Below are positions 26,965 to 35,283 of a DNA stretch of 64,000 nt, piece by piece. Within the stretch, counting starts at the first letter, position 1; every line of letters begins with the position of its first letter. The stretch is from Cupriavidus agavae. Its GTDB lineage: Bacteria; Pseudomonadota; Gammaproteobacteria; Burkholderiales; Burkholderiaceae. The position numbers were made by a program, and so were the translations under genes. The stretch is taken from positions 372,001-436,000 of the forward strand of contig NZ_SGXM01000001.1 in assembly GCF_004217045.1 (NCBI RefSeq), given 5' to 3'. A model generated the notes under the pieces. It had not been told where the DNA came from. It made no database searches and was given only the letters and a program-made list of their open reading frames with translations.

Positions 26965-27048
26965 GGCAGTCTGGGGTGGCAAGCGGTCAGGAAAGAGAGC
27001 GGGGAGGCGTCGCGCGGTGCGGCCACGCCTCAGAAGCATAGTCGGCGT

Positions 27049-27072
27049 AAAAAAACCCGCCGAGGCGGGTTG
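27049..27072 (-). terminator. Intrinsic terminator after nusB
   Basis: Read leftward, AACCCGC-C-TC-G-GCGGGTT forms a 7-8 bp stem (27054-27060 with 27065-27071) directly followed by seven T residues. It ends the ribBA-ribH-nusB transcript. Confidence 0.85.
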
Positions 27073-27095
27073 GGGTGCCGGGGCGGGCGGCGGCC

Positions 27096-27617
27096 TCAGC
27101 GGCGCGCAGCCACTTCGGGGGCGCGCACTTGCGCGGCCAGCTTGTCGAGCACGCCGTTCACGTACTTGTAGCCCTCCACGCCGCCGAAGGTCTTGGTCAG
27201 TTCCACGGCTTCGTTGATGACGACCTTGTACGGGATGTCCAGGCAGTGCACCAGTTCGTAGCTGCCTACCAGCAGCGCGGCACGCTCGACCGGCGACAGT
27301 TCGTTGACGGTACGGTCCAGGAACGGCTCGAACGCGGCGGTCAGCTTGTCTTCCTCGCGCACGGCGCCGTTCAGCAGCGCATCGAAATGCTCGCGGTCGG
27401 CCTTGTTGAAGCCCTGGGCGTCATGCAGGTGCGCCTGAATTGCACCAATATCGTTGCGATTCAGCAGCCACTGGTAGAGGCCCTGCAGCGCCAGTTCGCG
27501 CGAGCGGCGGCGTGCGCTCTTGGGCGGCGCCTTGGGCTCGGTGCGGGGCTTGGCGCCCGCCGGCTTGCCGGCCGCGTCCTTCTCGTCGCGGTCGCCGGTG
27601 TCGTTGACGTCACTCAT
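27096..27617 (-). CDS. nusB: Transcription antitermination factor NusB
   Basis: NusB binds boxA RNA with S10 and promotes antitermination of rRNA operons. The 173-residue product has a lysine/proline-rich N-terminal extension of about 35 residues, then the NusB fold starting at [20 protein letters not shown]. Typical C-terminal motifs are [20 protein letters not shown] and [19 protein letters not shown] with [11 protein letters not shown]. Two consecutive ATGs (27620 and 27617) are possible starts and overlap the end of ribH, so translation is coupled. The ribH-nusB linkage is widespread in proteobacteria. Confidence 0.96.
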   Translation of the reverse strand: MSDVNDTGDRDEKDAAGKPAGAKPRTEPKAPPKSARRRSRELALQGLYQWLLNRNDIGAIQAHLHDAQGFNKADREHFDALLNGAVREEDKLTAAFEPFLDRTVNELSPVERAALLVGSYELVHCLDIPYKVVINEAVELTKTFGGVEGYKYVNGVLDKLAAQVRAPEVAARR

Positions 27618-28113
27618 CATCTTCCTCTTCGTCGTCGGCCTCGTTCTCGCGCAGCGAGTCGAGCGCCACCACCAGATTGGCCATTTCCACGGCGGTACGG
27701 GCGCAGTCGCGGCCCTTCTCGCGGGTGCGGGCATGGGCCTGCTCGTCGGTATCGACGGTCAGGATGCCGTTGGCCACCGGCACGTTGAAGTCCAGGCTGA
27801 TGCGCGAGACACCGGCGCCGGCTTCGTTCGACACCAGCTCGAAGTGGTAGGTCTCGCCGCGTACGACGGCGCCCAGCGCCACGAGGGCGTCGAACTGGCC
27901 GCTCTCGGCCATCTTCTGCAGGGCCAGCGGCACTTCCAGCGCGCCGGGTACGGTCACCAGCAGCGTGTCCTCGCCTTCGACGCCGAGTTTTTCGAGTTCG
28001 GCCAGGCAGGCCTCGCGCAGTTCGTTGCAGACCGGCTCGTTGAAGCGGGCTTGCACAATCCCGATCCGCAGGCCTTCACCGTCGAGGTTGCTTTCGTAGA
28101 AGCCGTGATCCAT
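27610..28113 (-). CDS. ribH: 6,7-dimethyl-8-ribityllumazine synthase
   Basis: RibH condenses 5-amino-6-ribitylaminouracil with 3,4-dihydroxy-2-butanone-4-phosphate in riboflavin synthesis, forming large oligomers in the cytoplasm. The 167-residue product starts [20 protein letters not shown] and shows the active-site segments [41 protein letters not shown] (catalytic histidine) and [16 protein letters not shown]. The acidic C-terminal tail (DDEEEDDE) is longer than in E. coli. The start at 28113 fits the family; the open frame extends further but without conservation. Confidence 0.96.
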   Translation of the reverse strand: MDHGFYESNLDGEGLRIGIVQARFNEPVCNELREACLAELEKLGVEGEDTLLVTVPGALEVPLALQKMAESGQFDALVALGAVVRGETYHFELVSNEAGAGVSRISLDFNVPVANGILTVDTDEQAHARTREKGRDCARTAVEMANLVVALDSLRENEADDEEEDDE

Positions 28114-28195
28114 TGTCAGTTCTCCGTTGTTTCGTTCCGGCACGGGCAGGCGCCAGTGCCGCATGATTTCGTGTTGCCGCGTGTCCGGCCTTGCC

Positions 28196-29311
28196 TCAAT
28201 CGCAGGACGCCTCGCCTTCCATGGCCTCGCAGCCGACGATCTCCAGATCGTACCCGGTCATGCTCGGCATTTTTTGTGGCGATCCCAGCACTCGCATCTT
28301 GCCGACGCCAACGTCGCGCAGGATCTGCGCGCCCATGCCGTAGGTCCGCAGGTCGGGCTTGCGGCGCGGGCGGTCCTCGGGGGCGTCGAGCGCGGCAAAC
28401 TGCGTGAACAGCTGGTCGGCCGAGTCGTCGCAGTTCAGCAGCACCATGACGCCGCTGTCGGCGCCGTGCAGCGCTTCCAGGGCGGCCGGCACGCTCCACG
28501 AGTGGGTGGTCCGGCCCGCTTCGAGCACGTCGAGTACCGAGAGGGGTTCGTGCACGCGCACCAGCGTCGGGCGTTCCGGATGCGGCTGGCCCTTGATCAG
28601 GGCCAGGTGCGCGCGGCCGGTGGGCTTGTCGCGGTACATCACGCTGCGGAACGTGCCCCAGGGCGTCTGCATGTCGCGCTCGCCCACGCGTTCGATGATG
28701 CTTTCGGTGCGGCTGCGGTAGTGGATCAGGTCGGCGATGGTGCCGATCTTGAGGTCGTGCTCGCGTGCGAACTCCACGAGGTCGGGCAGGCGGGCCATCG
28801 TGCCGTCGTCCTTCATGATCTCGCAGATCACGGCGGCGGGCGTCAGGCCGGCCAGGGCGCCGAGGTCGCAGCCGGCCTCGGTATGGCCGGCGCGGATCAG
28901 CACGCCGCCCGGCTGGGCCGTCAGCGGGAAGATGTGGCCCGGCTGGACGAGGTCCGAGGCGCGGGCGTCCTTCGCCACGGCCGCCTGCACGGTGCGCGAG
29001 CGGTCAGCGGCGGAAATGCCGGTGGTCACGCCCTCGGCGGCCTCGATCGAGACCGTGAAGTTGGTGCCGTGCACGGTGCCGTTGCGCGACACCATCGGAT
29101 ACAGCTCCAACTGGCGGCAGCGTTCGGCCGTCAGCGTCAGGCAGATCAGGCCGCGGCCGTACTTCGCCATGAAGTTGATCGCTTCAGGCGTCACGAAATC
29201 GGCCGCCAGTACCAGATCGCCCTCGTTTTCGCGGTCTTCCTCGTCAACGAGAATGACCATGCGGCCGGCGCGGATGTCGGCAATGATGTCTTCGGTACGG
29301 GCGATAGTCAT
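28196..29311 (-). CDS. ribB: 3,4-dihydroxy-2-butanone-4-phosphate synthase with degenerate GTP cyclohydrolase II-like domain
   Basis: The N-terminal half (about residues 1-205) is a complete RibB that converts ribulose-5-phosphate: [20 protein letters not shown] holds the acidic metal ligands and [20 protein letters not shown] the conserved histidine. The C-terminal half aligns in outline with GTP cyclohydrolase II, but the zinc-binding cysteine cluster of RibA is missing: the place where VHSECLTGD...CDC is expected reads [20 protein letters not shown]. This is the RibB-RibX type often mislabelled RibBA, so a separate RibA must exist elsewhere. 371 residues, start at 29311. It is followed by ribH after 82 bases. 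Confidence 0.92.
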   Translation of the reverse strand: MTIARTEDIIADIRAGRMVILVDEEDRENEGDLVLAADFVTPEAINFMAKYGRGLICLTLTAERCRQLELYPMVSRNGTVHGTNFTVSIEAAEGVTTGISAADRSRTVQAAVAKDARASDLVQPGHIFPLTAQPGGVLIRAGHTEAGCDLGALAGLTPAAVICEIMKDDGTMARLPDLVEFAREHDLKIGTIADLIHYRSRTESIIERVGERDMQTPWGTFRSVMYRDKPTGRAHLALIKGQPHPERPTLVRVHEPLSVLDVLEAGRTTHSWSVPAALEALHGADSGVMVLLNCDDSADQLFTQFAALDAPEDRPRRKPDLRTYGMGAQILRDVGVGKMRVLGSPQKMPSMTGYDLEIVGCEAMEGEASCD

Positions 29312-29521
29312 GGCTGGGGCGACGTTTGATGACAGGCGGGTGCGGATGGCGGGCAGGGCCGGGGGCATGGCGCCACCGGCGAAATCAAGGCCGCTATTGT
29401 ACGCCAAGGCGTGTGCCAGCGCCCTCGCCGCCGGGCAGGTTTCCCCGGGTTCGTCCCGGTTGCGCCCAAGTGCGGGGCGCGGCATATGGATAGGACAGAT
29501 CTGAGACACCGGAGATATCGC

Positions 29522-30547
29522 ATGACCCTACCGCTGCAGGGCGTTCGCATCGTCGAGTTCGAAGGGCTCGGGCCCGGGCCGCTGGCCGGCCGCATGCTGG
29601 CCGACATGGGCGCCGACGTGACCGTGGTCTCCCGCCGCCAGCTTGGCGCGGTGGCCGAACGGCTCGGCGGCGACAAGCCCAGCCCGCTGCGGCGCGGCAA
29701 GCGCATCGTGCCGCTCGATCTCAAGCAGCCGGATGGACTGGCGCAGGCGTGGCGCCTGCTGGCCGAAGCCGACGCCCTGATCGAGGGCAACCGGCCCGGC
29801 GTCATGGAGCGCCTGGGGCTGGGGCCGGCCGATTGCGCGGCGCGGCATCCGAAGCTGGTCTATGGCCGCATGACCGGCTGGGGGCAGACCGGCCCGCTGG
29901 CGCAGACCGCCGGGCACGACCTCAACTACGTGGCGCTGAGCGGCATGCTCTCGCTGGCGGCCCGCCCCGGCGAAGCGCCGATGACCCCGCCGACCGTGCT
30001 CGGAGATGCCGGTGGCGCGCTGGGACTGGCCTTCGGCCTGGTCTGCGCGATCCTCGAAGCCCGCTCGACCGGCCGGGGCCGGGTGGTGGACGCGGCAATC
30101 GTCGACACGGTGGCCATGCTCGGCGGCATCGCGCTGTGGGTCCGCAACAACGGGCAACTCGACGGACCCGAGCCGAGCCCGTTCCACGCATCGCCGTTCT
30201 ACGATGTCTACGCGTGCGCAGATGGCCGGCACATCACGATCGGCGCGCTCGAACCCCAGTTCTACACTTTGCTGCTCGACAAGCTCGGCCTGTCCGACAT
30301 CGATCCCGCACGGCAGTACGACACCGCAACCTGGCCCGCGCTCAAGCAGCGTTTTGCCGAAATCTTCCTGAGCCAGCCGCGCGCCCATTGGGACGCGCTG
30401 CTAGGCGGCACCGACGTCTGCTATGCCCCGGTGCTCAGCATTGCCGAGGCGGCGCGCCATCCGCACAACGTGGCGCGCGGGCTGTTCGTCGCGCATCCGG
30501 ACGGCACGCTCGATACCGGGGGCGCGCCGAAATTCTCGTCGGACTAG
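29522..30547 (+). CDS. Alpha-methylacyl-CoA racemase (CaiB/BaiF family)
   Basis: This 341-residue family III CoA-transferase-fold protein has the racemase residues in the right places: His132 in GHDLNYVALSG, Asp162 in LGDAGGALGLAFG and Glu244 in GALEPQFYTLL, corresponding to the His/Asp/Glu set of mycobacterial MCR. The N-terminus LQGVRIVEFEGLGPGPLAGR with ADMGADV is the family opening. It epimerises 2-methylacyl-CoA esters during branched-chain fatty acid breakdown. It is transcribed against the rib genes on both sides, and its TAG shares the bases CTAG with the ribE stop. Confidence 0.9.
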   Translation: MTLPLQGVRIVEFEGLGPGPLAGRMLADMGADVTVVSRRQLGAVAERLGGDKPSPLRRGKRIVPLDLKQPDGLAQAWRLLAEADALIEGNRPGVMERLGLGPADCAARHPKLVYGRMTGWGQTGPLAQTAGHDLNYVALSGMLSLAARPGEAPMTPPTVLGDAGGALGLAFGLVCAILEARSTGRGRVVDAAIVDTVAMLGGIALWVRNNGQLDGPEPSPFHASPFYDVYACADGRHITIGALEPQFYTLLLDKLGLSDIDPARQYDTATWPALKQRFAEIFLSQPRAHWDALLGGTDVCYAPVLSIAEAARHPHNVARGLFVAHPDGTLDTGGAPKFSSD

Positions 30548-31164
30548 GCGGCCTCGCCCGACGCCGAGAGCATGCGCTCCACGTAGCGCGCGATCAGGTC
30601 GATTTCCAGATTCACGCGCTTGCCGGCCGCCAGTTCGTTGAGCGTGGTGACTTCCACGGTGTGGGGAATCAGGTTGATCGAGAACACGCAGCCGTCGGCC
30701 TCGTCGCTGACGGTGTTCACGGTCAGCGAGACGCCGTTGACCACCACCGAACCCTTGTACGCCAGATAGCGCCCGAGTTCGCGCGGCGCCCGGATGCGCA
30801 GTTCGTGCGATTCGCCGACCGGTGCGAATCGCACCACCTCCCCGAGGCCGTCGACATGGCCCGACACGAGGTGGCCGCCGAGGCGGTCCGCCAGACGTAG
30901 CGCTTTCTCCAGATTGACGCGTCCCGGCTGGTCCAGGCCAACGGTCTTGTCCAGCGATTCACGTGAGACGTCCACGTCGAAATGGCCCGCCTCCAGCGTC
31001 ACCACGGTCATGCAGGCGCCCTGGATGGCGATGCTGTCGCCGATGCCGACGTCGGACAGGTCCAGGCCACCGGCGGCTACGCGCAGCCGCACGCCGGCCT
31101 GGGCGTCACCCAGCGGGGAAACCGATTCGATGCGGCCCACGGCCGCCACAATGCCAGTAAACAT
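30544..31164 (-). CDS. ribE: Riboflavin synthase alpha subunit
   Basis: This enzyme dismutates two molecules of 6,7-dimethyl-8-ribityllumazine into riboflavin and the pyrimidine precursor. The 206-residue product has the two tandem lumazine-binding repeats. The first opens MFTGIVAAVGRIESVSPLGD and contains GDSIAIQGACMTVV. The second contains LVSGHVDGLGEV and GSVVVNGVSLTVNTV. The MFTGI start and the catalytic-region serine and cysteine are conserved. It follows ribD on the same strand after about 50 bases that contain a short tandem repeat. Some databases call this gene ribC. Confidence 0.96.
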   Translation of the reverse strand: MFTGIVAAVGRIESVSPLGDAQAGVRLRVAAGGLDLSDVGIGDSIAIQGACMTVVTLEAGHFDVDVSRESLDKTVGLDQPGRVNLEKALRLADRLGGHLVSGHVDGLGEVVRFAPVGESHELRIRAPRELGRYLAYKGSVVVNGVSLTVNTVSDEADGCVFSINLIPHTVEVTTLNELAAGKRVNLEIDLIARYVERMLSASGEAA

Positions 31165-31175
31165 GTCTTGCCTCT

Positions 31176-31207
31176 CGGAAATGCGGAAATGCGGAAATGC
31201 GGAAATA
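31176..31207. repeat. Four-copy 8-bp tandem repeat between ribD and ribE
   Basis: CGGAAATG occurs three times in a row (31176-31183, 31184-31191, 31192-31199), followed by CGGAAATA (31200-31207). It fills most of the gap between the ribD stop and the ribE start, where the ribE ribosome binding region should lie. Slippage there would change spacing without touching a reading frame. Confidence 0.9.
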
Positions 31208-31215
31208 CGTTGTGT

Positions 31216-32337
31216 TCAGTGCTGCGCCTCGGCGCGCCGCGCGATCAGCCGCAGGTCGTCGCCGATCTGCCGCACTTCGTGCCAGCGGAACGCCACGGCG
31301 TCGTCCAGCTTCGCCAGCGGCGGCAGGTTGAACATGCCCTGCGCGTCGCCGAGCAGGCGGGGCGCCAGATAGACCAGCAACTCGTCGGCGCAGCCCTCGC
31401 GGATCAGCGATCCGTTGAGCTTGAAACCGGCCTCGACATGTAGTTCGTTGATGCCGCGCTGGCCCAGTGCCTCCAGCATCCGGCGCAGTTCCACCTTGCC
31501 GTGCGGGTTCGGCAGGACCACCACCTCGGCACCGCGCGCTTCGAGCGCGCGCTGGCGCGCCGCGTCTTCCACGGCGCAGAAGACCAGCACGGGTTTGGCG
31601 AAATCGCCACTGTCGCGGTGCAGGATCTGGGCGTCGAGCGGTACTTCGAGCCGCGAATCCACCAGTACGCGCTGCGGCTGGCGCGGCGTGTCGATGGCGC
31701 GCACGGTCAGCGCGGGGTTGTCGTCGCGCACCGTGCCGATGCCGGTCAGGATGGCGCAGGCGCGCGCGCGCCAGGCGTGGCCATCGTCGCGCGCTGCCTG
31801 CCCGGTGATCCACTGGCTCGTGCCATCGTGGAGCGCGGTACCGCCGTCCAGCGATGCCGCCACCTTGACGCGCACCCAGGGCAGGCCGCGCGTCATGCGC
31901 GACACGAAGCCGATATTGAGGTCGCGCGCCTCTTTTTCCAGCAGGCCGCAGCGCACGTCGATGCCGGCATCGCGCAGCCGCTGCAGGCCGCGTCCCGACA
32001 CCGACGGATTGGGGTCTTCCATGGCCGCCACCACGCGGGCGATGCCCGCGCGGACCAGCGCGTCGGCGCACGGCGGCGTGCGTCCGAAGTGACTGCACGG
32101 CTCCAGCGTGACGTAGGCCGTGGCGCCAGCGGGATCGTGGCCGCGCGCAATGGCGTCCTTCATCGCCTGGATCTCGGCGTGGTCCTGCCCGGCCGGCTGG
32201 GTGAAGCCCTGTCCGATGACCTGGCCGTCCTTCATCAGTACGCAGCCGACGCGCGGGTTGGGCGTGGTCGTGAACATGCCGCGCGCGGCAAGCGCCAGGG
32301 CCTGCTCCATGGCGGTGTAGTCGGAAGCGGAGAACAT
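31216..32337 (-). CDS. ribD: Bifunctional pyrimidine deaminase/reductase RibD
   Basis: RibD carries out the second and third steps of riboflavin synthesis. The N-terminal deaminase domain shows the zinc ligands in GQDHAEIQAMKDA and LEPCSHFGRTPPCADALV. The C-terminal reductase domain starts around residue 150 and contains LPWVRVKVAASLDGGTALHD, an NADPH-binding region DSRLEVPLDAQIL, and the late HVEAGFKLNGSLIREG. 373 residues is normal. It lies 33 bases downstream of the second minor pilin operon on the same strand, so pilin read-through into the rib genes is possible. Confidence 0.96.
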   Translation of the reverse strand: MFSASDYTAMEQALALAARGMFTTTPNPRVGCVLMKDGQVIGQGFTQPAGQDHAEIQAMKDAIARGHDPAGATAYVTLEPCSHFGRTPPCADALVRAGIARVVAAMEDPNPSVSGRGLQRLRDAGIDVRCGLLEKEARDLNIGFVSRMTRGLPWVRVKVAASLDGGTALHDGTSQWITGQAARDDGHAWRARACAILTGIGTVRDDNPALTVRAIDTPRQPQRVLVDSRLEVPLDAQILHRDSGDFAKPVLVFCAVEDAARQRALEARGAEVVVLPNPHGKVELRRMLEALGQRGINELHVEAGFKLNGSLIREGCADELLVYLAPRLLGDAQGMFNLPPLAKLDDAVAFRWHEVRQIGDDLRLIARRAEAQH

Positions 32338-32370
32338 GGCTGGTGAGTCGGGTCCTGAGAAGGCTGGCAG

Positions 32371-32964
32371 TCAGCGTGCGGCGGGCACGGCCGGGTCGGT
32401 CGGGATCGTCGGCAACGGGTCGCAATCGGGGTCGACCGCGGGCCGGCATGTCCGGATGCGCCCTTGCGCGCCGAGCCTGACCTGGCGCTGCGCCGCGTGG
32501 CAACGCAAGTGGAACGTCGCGGCAAAGAAGCCGCCCCGTTCAGACCGTGAGTATCCCACAGCTGTCAAGCGCAGGCTTTGCGGGCCCCCGGCCCCGGCGG
32601 TGCCGCGCATCGCGACGCGCAGGCACCGGTCGGGCAACCGCACCACCGAGAACGGCGGCCGGTCAGGGCCGGCGCCGGGCGCCACTTCGGCCAGTTGCCA
32701 GCCCCGGTCGAGCGTGGCGGCGCTGGCTGCCGGCGAGAGCCGCACCTCGGTGCGGCGCGCGGCGGCGGTGGTGCGGGCCAGCGCCAGCGAGGCCGCCAGC
32801 CGGTCCGCCGCCTGGGACACCCGATACTCGTCCAGCAGCGCATCGAGCGCCGGCCAGGCGCTCAGCAGCAGGATGGCCGATATCGCCAGCGTCACGAGCA
32901 ATTCGACCAGGCTCAGGCCGCCTGCCGTGCGGTTTGTCGTCGGGTTCGTCGTCGGGTGCGGCAT
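32371..32964 (-). CDS. GspH/FimT-type pseudopilin of minor pilin operon A
   Basis: About 197 residues starting at the ATG at 32964. The class III prepilin signal reads NRTAGGLSLVELLVTLAISA, with cleavage expected after the second Gly and Glu at +5. The following helix and the VSQAADRLAASLALARTTAA stretch are those of the GspH/FimT family. The C-terminus is cysteine-containing (RCLRVAMRG, RTCRPAVDPDCDP). Such proteins initiate or cap type IV pilus fibres. It is the last gene of the six-gene leftward set that begins at 37176. Confidence 0.85.
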   Translation of the reverse strand: MPHPTTNPTTNRTAGGLSLVELLVTLAISAILLLSAWPALDALLDEYRVSQAADRLAASLALARTTAAARRTEVRLSPAASAATLDRGWQLAEVAPGAGPDRPPFSVVRLPDRCLRVAMRGTAGAGGPQSLRLTAVGYSRSERGGFFAATFHLRCHAAQRQVRLGAQGRIRTCRPAVDPDCDPLPTIPTDPAVPAAR

Positions 32965-32965
32965 G

Positions 32966-33430
32966 TCAGCACCCCTCCGGTAAAGGCACGGGTGCGGCGC
33001 CGGGCAAGGGCAGGGAAAGCCACTCGCCGCTGCTGCGCAGGAGCAACGTCCCGCACCGGTCGTCGCGGTACGTGGGCGTCGCCCGCAACTCGACACAATG
33101 GGTCAGGTCCGTTCCGGGGCACTTTGTTGCAGTCAGCCAGTACCGGGTGCGTGCGGGCTGCGGCGGCACCGGTGCCGGCCATTCGCCGGCCGGAATCGGG
33201 CTGGCCGGTGCGCTGGCGAACGATGACGAAATCAGTGCGTGCCGCTCCATCGACAACATCGCCGAGACCAGCGCCGCACGCCCCTGGACGCGCCAGCCCC
33301 GTTCCGCATGCCGCTGCCAGGCCGGCAACGCCACCGTGATCAGCAGCGCGGCGATGACCAGCACGACCATGACTTCGGCGAGGCTGAAGCCGGACCGGTT
33401 GACCGTCACACTAGATAGATAGGGCGTCAT
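32966..33430 (-). CDS. pilE: PilE-like minor pilin of operon A
   Basis: This 154-residue type IV prepilin starts at the ATG at 33430, overlapping the previous stop as ATGA. The prepilin peptidase site is RSGFSLAEVMVVLVIAALLI with Glu at +5. The C-terminal disulfide region reads CVELRATPTYRDDRCGTLLL, closely paralleling the PilE of operon B (CVELRATPAANFPDPTCDTL). This is direct evidence that the two operons are paralogous. It is a minor rather than major pilin by context. The open frame continues far upstream but only as shadow of the neighbouring gene. Confidence 0.85.
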   Translation of the reverse strand: MTPYLSSVTVNRSGFSLAEVMVVLVIAALLITVALPAWQRHAERGWRVQGRAALVSAMLSMERHALISSSFASAPASPIPAGEWPAPVPPQPARTRYWLTATKCPGTDLTHCVELRATPTYRDDRCGTLLLRSSGEWLSLPLPGAAPVPLPEGC

Positions 33431-35283
33431 GGCGATGTCCCGATCAGTTCGCGCCAGCCGAGCCGCCCGCGCCGGCGGTGCCATCGGGCCTGCTGCATCG
33501 GGATGGCGGTTTCGCCATCGATACGCCATAGCGTCAGGTCGAACGTGTCGCGGGTGGCCGTACCCGGCGCGGGTGACGCGGCACCGGGGCTGGAGGATTC
33601 GGTCAGGACAGGCGCCGCAGTGCGCCCCTCCCACGGCAGGCCGGTGACGGCCGGCACAGGCGCGCCAGTTGCGTCCCGCACCGTGACCGATGTGCCGCTG
33701 GCGGCATCGACCAGATAACTGCGCCATTGCCCATCCGGCGTCAGCGTGGTGAAGCCCAGGTGCACCGGGCTCGGGCTGTACAGCGTGTCGATCTGCTCGC
33801 CGGGGTGCGGCAGTTGCAGGGTCCATCCGAGATCTCCGGCGCGGGTTTGGGATGAGCTGGCACCGAGCACGACGCCTTCACCTTTGGGCACCGCCTCGAC
33901 GCGCACCGGCTCGTGGCGCCTGCCGGGCCGGTCGGGGATGGCGGACAGTTCGCCGTCGCTGCCGTACAGCACGAGCGGCCCGCTGCCCGTCTGCACCACG
34001 ACCGGCGGCTCGGTCGATCCGGATTTGCTGGACGAAAGACGATGCATGCAGGTTGGCGGCGCCGCGTCGGCACCGCGCCACAGGTGTTCAAGCCCGAAGC
34101 GCCAGAGCCTGCCCCGGTCGTCGGTGGCATAGGCGGCGCGCGCCACGCCGCTGGCGTCCTGCTGCACGGTCGCGGCCAGCAGGCTGGCAGCGGTCGGGGA
34201 AGCAAGCCCGCAGCCGGACTTCGGCAGCGCGATCCGGGGCACCTTGCCCGATGCCTGCCAGAGGCGTGCGGAGCGATCGAGCGGCAGCAGGGCGAGCGCG
34301 GCCGGCGTGGCGCTGCGGGTGTCCGGCGCCAGCAATGCCACGGCGGCCCAGCGGCGCACCCCGTATTCCATCCACATCGCCGCCCGGACCGGTCCACTGC
34401 CGGACAGCGGGAGCGACGCACTGGCGCTGACTTCCCAGACCAGCCCGATGGGCGTGGCGTTATCCGGCGCCGAAATATCGAGCACGAAAAGCGTGGCCGA
34501 CTGGCTCCCGGCCGGGGCCTTGCCGGCCGGAATCGCGCATAGCAGGAGCGTGCGCCAGGTGCCGGCGGGGTCCGCATCGATACTTTCTGGCCGGGGGCAG
34601 GGCGGTGTGAGCAGCGGCGTATCGGGCGTATCGGGCGTATCGGGCGTATCGGGCGTATCGGGCGAGGCGAGCGATGCAGCCGCAGCCAGCGACGCACGCG
34701 GCACGAAGCCAGCCAGTTCGCGGCCAGTCACCGCATCGAAGCCATGCAACATGCCGTCGCGCGTGCCAAGCCAGACCGTGGTGGCCCGCTGTGCATGGCG
34801 ATTGCGGAATGGGGTATGGCCCGGCTGCATCGGCAGCCAGCGGGGTGGCGGCACCACGTGGACCCGGGCGCCTGTACCGCTGGCCAGCCGGGTGTCGCGC
34901 GGCCGCTGCGAGGGGTCGGGCGTTGCGCCTCGCAGCCACGCGAGGCGGGCCGTGCCGGTTCCGAAGGGCGGCAGGGCATCGAGCGCCGCCTGGGTTTCGC
35001 CATCGAGCGCATGCCAGCGCAGTGGATCGAGCCGGTCGCCGCCCAGATAGAGCCGGCGCTGGCCGATGTCGGTCTGGTCCAGCAGGGCACCGGCTTCCCA
35101 TTGGGTGAGAACCGCGGGGTCCGGCAGCGGTGCTGTCCGGAACGCCAGCGCGTGAAGGCGGCCGGTCCACGGATACGCGCCAGCCGAAACCCGGTAACCG
35201 AGCGGTAGCTGGCCGGGGGTGGCCGATGCCGGCAAGGCAAGGCACGCGAGCAGGCAGAGGGTCAGGATCAACCTGGCGGTCAT
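33427..35283 (-). CDS. Short PilY1-like protein: beta-propeller domain only
   Basis: 618 residues from the ATG at 35283 with a clear signal peptide (LILTLCLLACLALPASA). The mature protein begins at the point equivalent to about residue 640 of the full PilY1 of operon B: YPWTGRLHALAFRT...LTQWEAGALLDQTDIGQRRL parallels the WNGKLTAYPLV...QKWEAGSRLAGRTIASRAIY stretch. It then shows the propeller motifs TTVWLGTRDGMLHGFDAVTG and a diverged YATDDRGRLWRFGLEH. The N-terminal von Willebrand-like adhesion half of PilY1 is absent. A (Pro-Asp-Thr) repeat encoded by a 9-bp tandem repeat interrupts the propeller. It is ATGA-linked on both sides. Confidence 0.82.
   Translation of the reverse strand: MTARLILTLCLLACLALPASATPGQLPLGYRVSAGAYPWTGRLHALAFRTAPLPDPAVLTQWEAGALLDQTDIGQRRLYLGGDRLDPLRWHALDGETQAALDALPPFGTGTARLAWLRGATPDPSQRPRDTRLASGTGARVHVVPPPRWLPMQPGHTPFRNRHAQRATTVWLGTRDGMLHGFDAVTGRELAGFVPRASLAAAASLASPDTPDTPDTPDTPDTPLLTPPCPRPESIDADPAGTWRTLLLCAIPAGKAPAGSQSATLFVLDISAPDNATPIGLVWEVSASASLPLSGSGPVRAAMWMEYGVRRWAAVALLAPDTRSATPAALALLPLDRSARLWQASGKVPRIALPKSGCGLASPTAASLLAATVQQDASGVARAAYATDDRGRLWRFGLEHLWRGADAAPPTCMHRLSSSKSGSTEPPVVVQTGSGPLVLYGSDGELSAIPDRPGRRHEPVRVEAVPKGEGVVLGASSSQTRAGDLGWTLQLPHPGEQIDTLYSPSPVHLGFTTLTPDGQWRSYLVDAASGTSVTVRDATGAPVPAVTGLPWEGRTAAPVLTESSSPGAASPAPGTATRDTFDLTLWRIDGETAIPMQQARWHRRRGRLGWRELIGTSP
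34618..34662. repeat. Five-copy 9-bp in-frame tandem repeat in the short pilY1-like gene
   Basis: CGTATCGGG is repeated exactly five times on the plus strand, encoding (Pro-Asp-Thr)n in the short PilY1-like protein on the minus strand. As a multiple of three, copy number change would lengthen or shorten a loop without a frameshift. Confidence 0.95.

Noticed and set aside
29312..29521. An FMN riboswitch upstream of ribBA
   Set aside because: The conserved aptamer blocks (AGGGTGAAATTCCC-like, ACCGGCGGT) are absent from this spacer and from the other rib gaps by eye.
31176..34662. Tandem repeats at 31176 and 34618 considered as CRISPR
   Set aside because: Units are 8 and 9 bases with no spacers and no cas genes; they are simple sequence repeats.
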